Shown piece by piece: positions 42,383-49,308 of a DNA stretch of 64,000 nt (position 1 is its first letter; every line of letters starts with the position of its first letter). The notes under the pieces were generated by a model, which was not told the origin of the DNA, ran no database searches, and saw only the letters and a program-made list of their open reading frames with translations. The position numbers and the translations under genes were made by a program. The DNA is taken from positions 372,001-436,000 of the forward strand of contig CAWJCN010000001.1 in the NCBI GenBank assembly GCA_963841415.1, read 5' to 3'. Source of the DNA: DASUAS01 sp963841415. GTDB taxonomy: Bacteria > Actinomycetota > Acidimicrobiia > IMCC26256 > DASPTH01.

Positions 42383-42418
42383 AAGGGACGGGCGCGCTCG
42401 AGCGCACGCCCGTCCCTT
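42383..42418 (+). terminator. Hairpin terminator after etfBA
   Basis: AAGGGACGGGCG (42383-42394) pairs perfectly with CGCCCGTCCCTT (42407-42418), a 12-bp stem enclosing a 12-nt loop that is itself partly self-complementary. It lies 77 nt after the etfA stop and is followed by a short pyrimidine stretch. Confidence 0.65.
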
Positions 42419-42467
42419 CCTGCCGTAGCGTGCACGTCGGTCACGCGCGGAGGGAGAAAGGAACGCG

Positions 42468-43205
42468 ATGTTCGAAGGCATGGAGCGTGTCGAATTCGAG
42501 CACGACGGTGCGCTCCTGCGCGGGCACGCCGCATTGCCCGCGACGTCCGATCCCGCGCCGGCGGTGCTCGTGATGCACAGCGCGCTCGGGATCGCGCACC
42601 AGGTCAACGAACAGACCGCGCGGAAGCTCGCCGAGCAAGGGTACGTGGCGGTCTGCACCGACATGTACGGCGCCCATCTCGAAGGCGCTCCGCTCGAGGA
42701 CGCCGGGCTCGCGTACGCGGAGAACCATGCCGACCCCGCGAAGCAGCGCGCACGGACCGTCGCGTGGTTCGACCACGTCGCGGCCCGAGATGACGTCGAC
42801 GGCGAACGTGTCGCGGCGGTTGGCTTCTGCTATGGCGGCACGACGGTGCTCGAGCTCGCGCGCGGCGGGGCGAACCTCAGGGCCGCGGTCAGCTACCACG
42901 GCATCCTGACCACGTACGCCAAGGCCGAGCCCGGCGCGATCGGCGGACACGTCGTCGCCTTCTGCGGAGCCGGCGATCCGTACGCGCCCCTCGAGGACGT
43001 CGACAGCCTCCGTCAGGAGATGATGGACGCGGGAGTGCGGAACCACCAGATCACGCTCTTCGGTGGAGCTGGCCATGGGTTCACCGACCCCGAAGCCGGG
43101 AACCTCGGGCTCGACGGCGTGTTCTACGACCCGCTGTCGAACGACCTCTCGTGGAGCAGCACACTCGTCCTGCTGCAGCACGTCTTCGGTCAGCGCCGGG
43201 CTTAG
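42468..43205 (+). CDS. Dienelactone hydrolase family protein
   Basis: A 245-residue alpha/beta hydrolase. The nucleophile elbow is AVGFCYGGTTV with Cys, the Asp is in FCGAGDPYAPL and the His in FGGAGHGFTDPE; LVMHSALGIAHQVNEQT forms the oxyanion side. Family members hydrolyse dienelactones or other small esters. The divergent C-terminus VFYDPLSNDLSWSSTLVLLQ follows. ATG 42468 has GGAGGGAGAAAGGA upstream, one of the strongest ribosome sites in the window. It is a distant paralogue of the gene at 20655-21290. Confidence 0.88.
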   Translation: MFEGMERVEFEHDGALLRGHAALPATSDPAPAVLVMHSALGIAHQVNEQTARKLAEQGYVAVCTDMYGAHLEGAPLEDAGLAYAENHADPAKQRARTVAWFDHVAARDDVDGERVAAVGFCYGGTTVLELARGGANLRAAVSYHGILTTYAKAEPGAIGGHVVAFCGAGDPYAPLEDVDSLRQEMMDAGVRNHQITLFGGAGHGFTDPEAGNLGLDGVFYDPLSNDLSWSSTLVLLQHVFGQRRA

Positions 43206-43433
43206 CCTCTAGTCGTGTTTGCGTTCGACACTCTCCTTCACGCCGCGTCGCGATCGCGCACTCGTCGCGCCGGATCGGGGATGGCGCGACACGTGCTGCA
43301 CGGTGGGACGGAGCGGTCGTGAGTACGTCGACGGTGGGCCGACGGGGCATTCGTCGTCGCGGTGATCGGCACCCCGGAGCCGCCTCCGCACCGGAACCGT
43401 CTCGGGCGCGCCGCGAGCGCTTAGGCTCCGACC

Positions 43434-43551
43434 ATGGCCAAGCAGAAGAAGCCCGGAGACAGCACGACTCCACGGGGGAGTCCCGAGGGCCCGCCGGGTA
43501 AGAAGCAGCGGAGCAAGGTGCGGAAGAAGCACGCGCAGAAGGGTCGCTAGT
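43434..43551 (+). pseudogene. Very small basic protein, apparent frameshift
   Basis: ATG 43434 follows TAGGCT by 6 nt, the leaderless pattern. The frame begins MAKQKKPGDSTTPRGSPEGP. From about 43500 the basic continuation KKQRSKVRKKHAQKGR and its stop at 43549-43551 are in the next frame; removing one A from the run at 43500-43502 would join both parts into a 38-residue Lys/Arg-rich protein. In the sequence as given the original frame instead continues to a stop at 43574 with an unlike composition. It is either a sequencing indel or a decayed gene. Function unknown. Confidence 0.45.
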
Positions 43552-43622
43552 TCGCCCCTCCCGTCATGCCCTGAGAACTGCTGGACCAGAGCGTTGACCG
43601 ACCACAGGAGTAGCTTTCCGTC

Positions 43623-43790
43623 ATGACCAAACCGCGGGCGTCCGCAGTGAAGGCGAAGCCGCGCAGCTCCGAGTCGAGCGAGGTCGAGTCGTCGGCACCC
43701 ACCAAGAAGAAGGTGCGCACGATCCCCCAGCGGGAAGTGGACGCAGCCGCTAGGGAGCGCGCGAGGCAGCGTTCCGGAGCTGACGACTAG
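43623..43790 (+). CDS. Small basic hypothetical protein
   Basis: A 55-residue Ser/Lys/Arg-rich protein starting MTKPRASAVKAKPRSSESS and ending in a likely helix VDAAARERARQRSGADD. ATG 43623 lies 6 nt after TAGCTT (leaderless pattern), and a weaker AGGAG lies farther upstream. The low-complexity N-terminus suggests a disordered, nucleic-acid-associated protein. Its last 41 bp overlap a convergent zinc-ribbon gene. I do not recognise a family; the start signal is the main support. Confidence 0.5.
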   Translation: MTKPRASAVKAKPRSSESSEVESSAPTKKKVRTIPQREVDAAARERARQRSGADD

Positions 43791-43947
43791 TCAAGACCTC
43801 GATCACGACGCCGGGCGTTCGCTTGTAGCCGTCGGCACAGACACGGCAGGCCATGCGCTCGTAGGCGCCGATCACGACGCGGTGGCTGATGTCCTCACGG
43901 TGGCAGCACGGGCAAGTGCCCGTTGAGGTCTTCGCCTGACGCGGCAT
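43750..43947 (-). CDS. Small zinc-ribbon protein
   Basis: A 65-residue protein with two CxxC knuckles, GTCPCCHRED and MACRVCADGY, about 20 residues apart, which should form one zinc ribbon; a His lies between them. The C-terminus (VVIEVLTSRQLRNAAS) is a short strand and helix. ATG 43947 is 8 nt from TACCCT on the minus strand (leaderless pattern). Such tiny ribbons often mediate nucleic-acid or protein contacts; no function can be named. It overlaps the convergent small gene by 41 bp. Confidence 0.6.
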   Translation of the reverse strand: MPRQAKTSTGTCPCCHREDISHRVVIGAYERMACRVCADGYKRTPGVVIEVLTSRQLRNAASRAP

Positions 43948-44013
43948 GTAGAGCCAGGGTACTCATGCTGGCGACCTCGCACCGCGCGCAGCGGAACGCG
44001 GGAGAATGCACGC

Positions 44014-44595
44014 ATGGCCGAGCAGGTGCCCGATCTCCCCGTCGAGGAGTTCGCCTCGGCGCGCCAGTGGGAGCGCTGGTTGGCGCGTCACCACGCCAAG
44101 TCACCCGGCGTCTGGGTGCGGATCGCGAAGCAGGGAAGAGGGGTCGCGACGGTGTCGCACGCCGAGGCACTCGAGGTCGCGCTGTGCTACGGCTGGATCG
44201 ACGGTCTGCGCCACAAGCACGACGACGTGTACTTCCGCCAGCGCTTCACCCCGCGCACGCCACGCAGCAGGTGGTCCAAGATCAACCGCGACAAGGTCGA
44301 TGCGCTGACCGCGGCGGGGCGCATGCAGCCGGCCGGGCAGGCCGAGGTCGACGCGGCCAAGGCCGACGGTCGATGGGACGCGGCCTACGCCGGTTCGCGC
44401 TCGATCGAGGTCCCCGACGACCTCGCTCGCGCGTTGCGGCGCAACGCCGCGGCACGCCGCGCGTTCGAGGCGCTTGACAGGCGCAACCGCTACGCGGTCT
44501 TGTACCGGATCCACGACGCCAAGCGTTCCGAGACGCGGGCCCGGCGGATCGAGCAGTTCGTCACCATGCTCGCCGAGGGCCGCACCATCTACTGA
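44014..44595 (+). CDS. YdeI/OmpD-associated family protein
   Basis: A 193-residue protein of the YdeI (OmpD-associated) family. Recognisable segments are FASARQWERWLARHHAKSPG, ALEVALCYGWIDGLRHKHD, FRQRFTPRTPRSRWSKINRD and the C-terminal bundle FEALDRRNRYAVLYRIHDAKRSETRARRI. Function is not well defined; family members are soluble and widespread. ATG 44014 follows GGGAGA by 7 nt. It is the first gene of a probable three-gene transcript with the MBL hydrolase and an LLM oxidoreductase. Confidence 0.85.
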   Translation: MAEQVPDLPVEEFASARQWERWLARHHAKSPGVWVRIAKQGRGVATVSHAEALEVALCYGWIDGLRHKHDDVYFRQRFTPRTPRSRWSKINRDKVDALTAAGRMQPAGQAEVDAAKADGRWDAAYAGSRSIEVPDDLARALRRNAAARRAFEALDRRNRYAVLYRIHDAKRSETRARRIEQFVTMLAEGRTIY

Positions 44596-44629
44596 GATTC
44601 ACTTCACAGCGACTGAGGGGGAGAACACA

Positions 44630-45520
44630 GTGGCCGAGAACCTGCAGTGGACCATCGGCGAAGTGACCATCACGCGGGTCGCCGAGAGCATCGCCAACAT
44701 CCCCGCCACCGGGCTCATGCCGAAGGCGACCGACGACGTGCTCGCGTCGCACGCGTCGTGGCTGCGCCCTCACTTCGTCGACGACGACGGGAACCTCGTG
44801 TTGTCGATCCACGCCTTCGGCATGGCCGTCGGCGACCGCAGGATCATCGTCGACACCTGCATCGGCAACGACCGCAAGATCCCCGGGATGGAGGCGCTCA
44901 CCCTCGACACGCCGTTCCTCGACGACCTCGCCGCCGCCGGGTTCCCGCGCGAGGAGGTCGACACCGTGATCTGCACTCACCTCCACTTCGACCACGTGGG
45001 GTGGAACACGATGCTGGTCGACGGCAGATGGGTGCCCACGTTCCCGAACGCGCGCTACGTGCTGTGCCGCGACGAGTGGGAGCACTGGAACGCCGAGGGC
45101 AGTGGTGGCTACGCGATGACCATCGACGACGCGGTGCGCCCGGTCATCGACGCGGGCCTCGCGGACCTGGTGCCGTCCGATCACAAGGTGAGCGACGAGA
45201 TCCGTCTCGAGGCGACACCGGGCCACACCCCCGGTCACGTCGCGGTGCACGTCGAGTCGGGTGGGCAGCACGCGCTCATCACCGGCGATCTCGCCCACCA
45301 TCCGGTCCAGTTCGCCGAACCTGACTGGTGCTCCGACCCGGACACCGATCCGGCCCAGTCGGAAGCGACCCGCCGGCGCCTGCTCGCCGAGCACGGCGAC
45401 AGCGACGTGCTGGTGATCGGCACGCACTTCGCACCGCCGTGCAGCGGTCAGCTGGTGAGCGACGGGAACGGCGCCCGGAAGAGTTGGCGCTTCCTGGCGG
45501 TTGCAGCCGGGGATGCCTGA
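44630..45520 (+). CDS. MBL-fold metallo-hydrolase
   Basis: A 296-residue metallo-beta-lactamase-fold hydrolase. The dinuclear metal site is shown by CTHLHFDHVGWN (HxHxDH), the downstream His in ATPGHTPGHVAVHVE, the Asp in ALITGDLAHHP and a terminal His in VIGTHFAPPCSG. Homologues act on esters, lactones and other small substrates. GTG 44630 has GAGGGGGAG 7 nt upstream. It begins 34 nt after the YdeI gene and overlaps the LLM gene by 8 nt. Confidence 0.9.
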   Translation: MAENLQWTIGEVTITRVAESIANIPATGLMPKATDDVLASHASWLRPHFVDDDGNLVLSIHAFGMAVGDRRIIVDTCIGNDRKIPGMEALTLDTPFLDDLAAAGFPREEVDTVICTHLHFDHVGWNTMLVDGRWVPTFPNARYVLCRDEWEHWNAEGSGGYAMTIDDAVRPVIDAGLADLVPSDHKVSDEIRLEATPGHTPGHVAVHVESGGQHALITGDLAHHPVQFAEPDWCSDPDTDPAQSEATRRRLLAEHGDSDVLVIGTHFAPPCSGQLVSDGNGARKSWRFLAVAAGDA

Positions 45521-46538
45521 GCCCGAGATCCCCCTCTCCGTCCTCGACCTCGCCCCCGTCGGGCGGGGTTCCACCCCGGCCGACGCGCTCCGCAACTCGA
45601 TCGCCCTCGTGCAGGAGACGGAGCGGCTCGGATACCGACGCCACTGGGTCGCCGAGCACCACAACATGCCGGGCATCGCGAGCTCGTCACCTCCGGTCCT
45701 GCTCGCCCACCTCGCATCGGTCACGTCGACCATCCGCGTCGGATCCGGCGGCGTGATGCTGCCCAACCACGCCGCGCTGACGGTGGCCGAGCAGTTCGGC
45801 ATGCTCGAAGCGCTCCATCCGGGTCGCATCGACCTCGGCATCGGACGCGCGCCGGGCACCGATCCGCTCACCGCGACCGCGCTGCGCCGCGGTCCGGAGC
45901 TGCTCGGTGCCGACGACTTCCCGGAGCAGATGACCGAGCTCATCGGGTTCTTCGAGGGTTCACTTCCCGCCGGGCACCGGTTCGAGCGCATCACCGCGGT
46001 GCCGGCACGCGGCTACAAGCCGGCACTGTGGATGCTCGGTTCGAGCACCTACGGCGCGCAGGCGGCCGCGGTGCTCGGCCTGCCGTACTCGTTCGCGTAC
46101 CACTTCGCCCCTGCGATGCTCGACGACGCGCTCGCCGCCTACCGGCGCGCGTTCCGCCCGTCACCCGATCTCGACGCGCCGTACGTGATGCTCGGCGTGA
46201 GCACGATCTGCGGCGAGAGCGACGATCAGGCGCACTGGCTCGCGAAGCCCGGACAGCTCGCGTTCCTGCGGCTCCGCCAGGGTCGTCCCGACGTCTACCC
46301 GAGTCCCGACGAAGCGGCGGAGTACAGCTTCACGTCCCACGAGCGCCAGTTCGTCGAGGACTGGACGCGGTCGCACGTGATCGGCGACGCGGGGACGGTG
46401 CGAGCGGGCCTCGAATCGCTGGTCGAGCGTACGGGCGCCGACGAGCTCATGGTGTCGACCATGGCACCCACCCACGACGACCGGGTGGCCTCGTACACCC
46501 GCCTCGCCGACACCTTCGCGCTCAGCGCCACCCGCTGA
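45513..46538 (+). CDS. LLM-class flavin-dependent oxidoreductase (MsnO8-like)
   Basis: A 341-residue luciferase-like monooxygenase. It begins MPEPEIPLSVLDLAPVGRGS and has YRRHWVAEHHNMPGIASSSP, IRVGSGGVMLPNHAALTVAEQFGML, RIDLGIGRAPGTDP and LPYSFAYHFAP, the pattern of FMN-linked MsnO8/YhbW-type enzymes. It probably uses reduced FMN supplied by a separate reductase to oxidise an unknown compound. ATG 45513 overlaps the MBL gene stop by 8 nt. Its 3' end overlaps a convergent membrane-protein gene by 17 bp. Confidence 0.9.
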   Translation: MPEPEIPLSVLDLAPVGRGSTPADALRNSIALVQETERLGYRRHWVAEHHNMPGIASSSPPVLLAHLASVTSTIRVGSGGVMLPNHAALTVAEQFGMLEALHPGRIDLGIGRAPGTDPLTATALRRGPELLGADDFPEQMTELIGFFEGSLPAGHRFERITAVPARGYKPALWMLGSSTYGAQAAAVLGLPYSFAYHFAPAMLDDALAAYRRAFRPSPDLDAPYVMLGVSTICGESDDQAHWLAKPGQLAFLRLRQGRPDVYPSPDEAAEYSFTSHERQFVEDWTRSHVIGDAGTVRAGLESLVERTGADELMVSTMAPTHDDRVASYTRLADTFALSATR

Positions 46539-46755
46539 CCGGCCGAGCCGTCGCCCAGAGCGACCACAGCGCGAACACCAGGCAGATCGCAGCCACGCGC
46601 GAGTGCGAGAGGTGCGGCCGGGTGTCGATCGCGGTGGTCCGGAACTGCACCGGATGGCTGCGCTCCTCCCGGATGAGGAACCAGGTGAGCGCGGCGAACA
46701 ACGCGATGCCGAGCACCAACGCGATCGCGAACGGTGTGGGAGTGACCGTCGCCAT
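46522..46755 (-). CDS. Small two-helix membrane protein
   Basis: A 77-residue protein with two membrane helices (about residues 8-27 and 53-70) joined by a charged loop REERSHPVQFRTTAIDTRP, ending just outside the second helix. ATG 46755 has AGGAGG 5 nt upstream, strong support for a real gene despite its size. Family unknown. Its end overlaps the convergent LLM gene by 17 bp. It is 73 bp downstream of another minus-strand membrane-anchored gene and might be co-transcribed. Confidence 0.7.
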   Translation of the reverse strand: MATVTPTPFAIALVLGIALFAALTWFLIREERSHPVQFRTTAIDTRPHLSHSRVAAICLVFALWSLWATARPVSGWR

Positions 46756-46828
46756 GTCCGCCTCCTACCCGTGATGGTCGGAGCGTGAACCTCACGATAC
46801 GACCGGAGGATGCGGATGAGAAGAGCGG

Positions 46829-47338
46829 TCAGGGCGAGAACATCACCATCTGCACCTGGATCGGGAGTCCACCAGTGAGGGTGCGCACCTGCATCTGGAT
46901 GGTGGCGCCGTTCTGGCCGTTCCAGGTGCAGTACAGCGAACCGGCCGCGGGGTTGCAGTTGGAGAACGTGTAGGGACCCTGCGCCGGGTACGCCTTCGAG
47001 AACATCTGCGTGACGGCCTCGGCGCTGGCCACGTTCGCGGCCGCGGTCTGGTTGTTGTTCTGCCACGCGGCGAAGAGGTACTCCGCGTACGTCTGCGGGT
47101 CGTCGGTGATCACCGGGAGCGCGACGGTGGTGGTCGTGGCCGGCACGGTCGTGGAGGTGGTGCTCGTCGACGCGCTCGTCGTGGTGGTCGCCTCTCGCGT
47201 CGTCGTGGTCGTCGCGGGTGGCGTGTCGTCGCTGTCGTCGCGGGTGACGAGCATGACGACCAGCGCGATCACCAGCGCCGCGATCACCGCGCCCAGCACC
47301 CAGAGCCAGGTCTTCAGTCGTCCCTCGCCACCTGCCAT
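46829..47338 (-). CDS. Membrane-anchored protein with Thr-rich stalk
   Basis: A 169-residue protein: short basic N-terminus, one membrane helix (about 9-31, WLWVLGAVIAALVIALVVML), a stalk of about 45 residues almost wholly Thr, Ser, Ala and Pro, then a C-terminal domain of about 90 residues with two Cys (FSNCNPAAGSLYCTWNGQ) that may form a disulfide outside the cell. ATG 47338 begins 2 bp after the xthA stop, so it is translated from the same mRNA. I do not recognise the external domain. Confidence 0.75.
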   Translation of the reverse strand: MAGGEGRLKTWLWVLGAVIAALVIALVVMLVTRDDSDDTPPATTTTTREATTTTSASTSTTSTTVPATTTTVALPVITDDPQTYAEYLFAAWQNNNQTAAANVASAEAVTQMFSKAYPAQGPYTFSNCNPAAGSLYCTWNGQNGATIQMQVRTLTGGLPIQVQMVMFSP

Positions 47339-47340
47339 GG

Positions 47341-48126
47341 TCAGCTCCGTTCGTCGAAATCGGCGATCACCGGTGCATGGTCCGACGGCTGCTTGCCCTT
47401 GCGGGCGTTTCGGTCGACCACCGCCCAGCGAGCCCGGGTCGCGAGTGGCGCCGTGGCGAGGAGCAGGTCGATGCGCATGCCGCGGTGCTCGTGGAAGTCG
47501 CCGCGGCGATAGTCCCAGTAGCTGAACAGCTGGTCGTCGTCGTAGCAGGCCCGGAACACGTCGACCAGGCCCCAGTCGCGCAGGTGAGCGACCGCCGCCC
47601 GCTCCGGTGGCGTCACGTGGGTGGCGCCCTTGAACGCCTCCACCGACCAGAGGTCGCGATCCTCCGGAGCCACGTTGAAGTCACCGAGCACCACGAGGTC
47701 GTCGTTCGGCGACTGCGTCGCCGCCAGCCAGTGGCGCAGCGCCTCGAGCCACACCAGCTTGCGGTCGTAGAACTCGGTGCCGACCTCGCGCCCGTTCGGG
47801 ACGTACACGCTCACGACGCGCACGCCGTCACACGTCGCCGCGATGATCCGCGCGTCACCTTCGTACGGATCGACATGGTCGTCGTCGAAGCCCGTGGTGA
47901 CGTCGGCGATGCCGACCCGCGAGAGGATGGCGACGCCGTTCCACTGCCCTTGCCCGTAGTGCACCGAGTCGTAGCCGAGGGCCGAGAAGCTCAGGCTCGG
48001 GAACGCGTCGTCGGAGAGCTTGGTCTCCTGCAGGCACACCACGTCGGGCCCGGCGTAGGCGAGCCACTCCTCGACGCGCTCCTGGCGCGCCTTCAGCGAG
48101 TTGACGTTCCAGGTCGCGATCCGCAC
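47341..48126 (-). CDS. xthA: Exodeoxyribonuclease III
   Basis: A 261-residue AP endonuclease/exonuclease of the ExoIII family. Conserved motifs are RIATWNVNSLKAR, VCLQETKLSDDAFP (metal Glu), VSVYVPNGREVG, VVLGDFNVAPEDRDL (catalytic Asp and Asn), RIDLLLAT and the terminal SDHAPVIADF. It cuts at abasic sites in base-excision repair. GTG 48126 is 7 nt after TAACGT on the minus strand (leaderless). A membrane-anchored protein gene follows after 2 bp. Confidence 0.95.
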   Translation of the reverse strand: MRIATWNVNSLKARQERVEEWLAYAGPDVVCLQETKLSDDAFPSLSFSALGYDSVHYGQGQWNGVAILSRVGIADVTTGFDDDHVDPYEGDARIIAATCDGVRVVSVYVPNGREVGTEFYDRKLVWLEALRHWLAATQSPNDDLVVLGDFNVAPEDRDLWSVEAFKGATHVTPPERAAVAHLRDWGLVDVFRACYDDDQLFSYWDYRRGDFHEHRGMRIDLLLATAPLATRARWAVVDRNARKGKQPSDHAPVIADFDERS

Positions 48127-48156
48127 CCGGGGGACGTTACCCAGTGGTCCCTCCGG

Positions 48157-49152
48157 TCAGTGGTCTTCGACCCGGTGGTGCTCTCGGAGCGCGAGCAGGG
48201 CTTCGCGGTCGATCCGGTCGGCGGATGCCACCGCCACCCGCACCGGGGTGGTGGCCTGCAAGCTGGCGGTGCGGATGCCGCCCTCGAGCACCGCGCGCTC
48301 GCCCAGCACGACCCCGGGGCCCACCTCGGCGATGAGCTCGCCGTCCATCGTCACGGCGAGCACGCCGTCGAGGAGGAGGAACAGGGAATCGCCGGGGTCA
48401 CCCTGGTGGACGAGGTAGTCGCCCTGCCTGATCGTGCGGATCTCGGGTCGCTCGCCGCCCGACATGATGGTGACCGAGAGCTGGCGTTCGAGTGCGGTCT
48501 CCACCGCGGTGACCAGCGCCTCGGAGTCCTGGTCGCCCCAGGGCGTGTGCTTGCCGAACGCGTCTCGGTACCACTCCTTGAAGTTGGCCAGCCCCACCTT
48601 GGCCGTGATCTGCCCGTCGGCGTCGTACACCCAGTGACGCGGGAACTTGCTGGCCCCGAGCACTTCGAAGCTGGAGGTGCCGTCGGCGCGGATGGTGAGC
48701 GCCAGCGTCGTCCAGACGGTCGGCGCGCGGAACTGCACGAACGGCGGATGTTTGACCCGTCGTGGCGCGGGGAGCCCGGTGCGGCCGCCGGTGGTCTGGA
48801 CGAACGTGACGGCGTCGCCGGTGCGCGTCGGCGCCGGGCGCAGGTCGGGCAGCGCGACGGGCTGGAACGTGGCGCGCAGCTTGGCCAAGCGCACGGTGGT
48901 CGACCCCATGAGCCCGCCACCCGAGCAGCCTGCATCGGCGATCCGGCCGTGCTCGATCACCGCCCACGCCTCGAGCCGGTTGGCGAAGCGGAACCGTCCC
49001 TGCGCCCGCCACGTGTCGAGGTCGTCGATGACGTCGGACGGTGGATCGTCGTAGCTCGTGAACCCAGAGTCGAAGGTGCCCTTGAGCACCGGTCCGGTGA
49101 CCGCCTCCGACGGGATCCACGAGACGCTGGTGACCGAAGACTCGACGCGCAT
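48157..49152 (-). CDS. Cyclic nucleotide-binding domain protein
   Basis: A 331-residue protein. The C-terminal about 115 residues form a cNMP-binding domain: IRTIRQGDYLVHQGDPGDSLFLLLDGVLAVTM, then GPGVVLGERAVLEGGIRTASLQA with the GE...R phosphate-binding cassette. There is no helix-turn-helix after it, so this is not a Crp. The N-terminal about 210 residues are unassigned. They include a Gly/Cys loop AGCSGGGL, and the strand KHPPFVQFRAPTVWTTLAL. ATG 49152 follows GGGAGG by 6 nt. It is divergent from a receiver-adenylate cyclase gene, making it the obvious candidate receptor for that enzyme's product. Confidence 0.85.
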   Translation of the reverse strand: MRVESSVTSVSWIPSEAVTGPVLKGTFDSGFTSYDDPPSDVIDDLDTWRAQGRFRFANRLEAWAVIEHGRIADAGCSGGGLMGSTTVRLAKLRATFQPVALPDLRPAPTRTGDAVTFVQTTGGRTGLPAPRRVKHPPFVQFRAPTVWTTLALTIRADGTSSFEVLGASKFPRHWVYDADGQITAKVGLANFKEWYRDAFGKHTPWGDQDSEALVTAVETALERQLSVTIMSGGERPEIRTIRQGDYLVHQGDPGDSLFLLLDGVLAVTMDGELIAEVGPGVVLGERAVLEGGIRTASLQATTPVRVAVASADRIDREALLALREHHRVEDH

Positions 49153-49205
49153 GTTCCGCCTCCCCGCGATCGTTCCCGTGGGAGAGTACGTCCAGACCCC
49201 GCCCG

Positions 49206-49244
49206 GGGCGAGGGGGCAGGCCGACCATGGGCGAGGGGGCCTGC
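49206..49244. repeat. Direct and inverted repeats between cNMP receptor and cyclase
   Basis: GGGCGAGGGGGC occurs at 49206-49217 and 49229-49240 (23-bp period, about two helical turns). Overlapping it, GCAGGCC (49216-49222) and GGCCTGC (49238-49244) are inverted. The element lies in the 156-bp divergent promoter region, 64 bp upstream of the cyclase ATG, and is a candidate regulator-binding site. Confidence 0.5.
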
Positions 49245-49308
49245 ACCCCTGGAGGCGGGTGACCAACCACCTTGTCGGAGTGACCTCGACCATCTGGAAT
49301 GGAGGCTC

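Noticed and set aside
43215..43322. A 35-codon ORF with GTG start 6 nt after TAGCCT
   Set aside because: The -10 overlaps the preceding gene's stop codon and the peptide has no distinctive composition. The rest of 43206-43433 shows nothing convincing.
47377..49308. About 640-codon upstream extension of the cyclase frame
   Set aside because: It lies antisense to xthA and the cNMP-binding gene and has low-complexity composition; the receiver domain begins right after ATG 49309.
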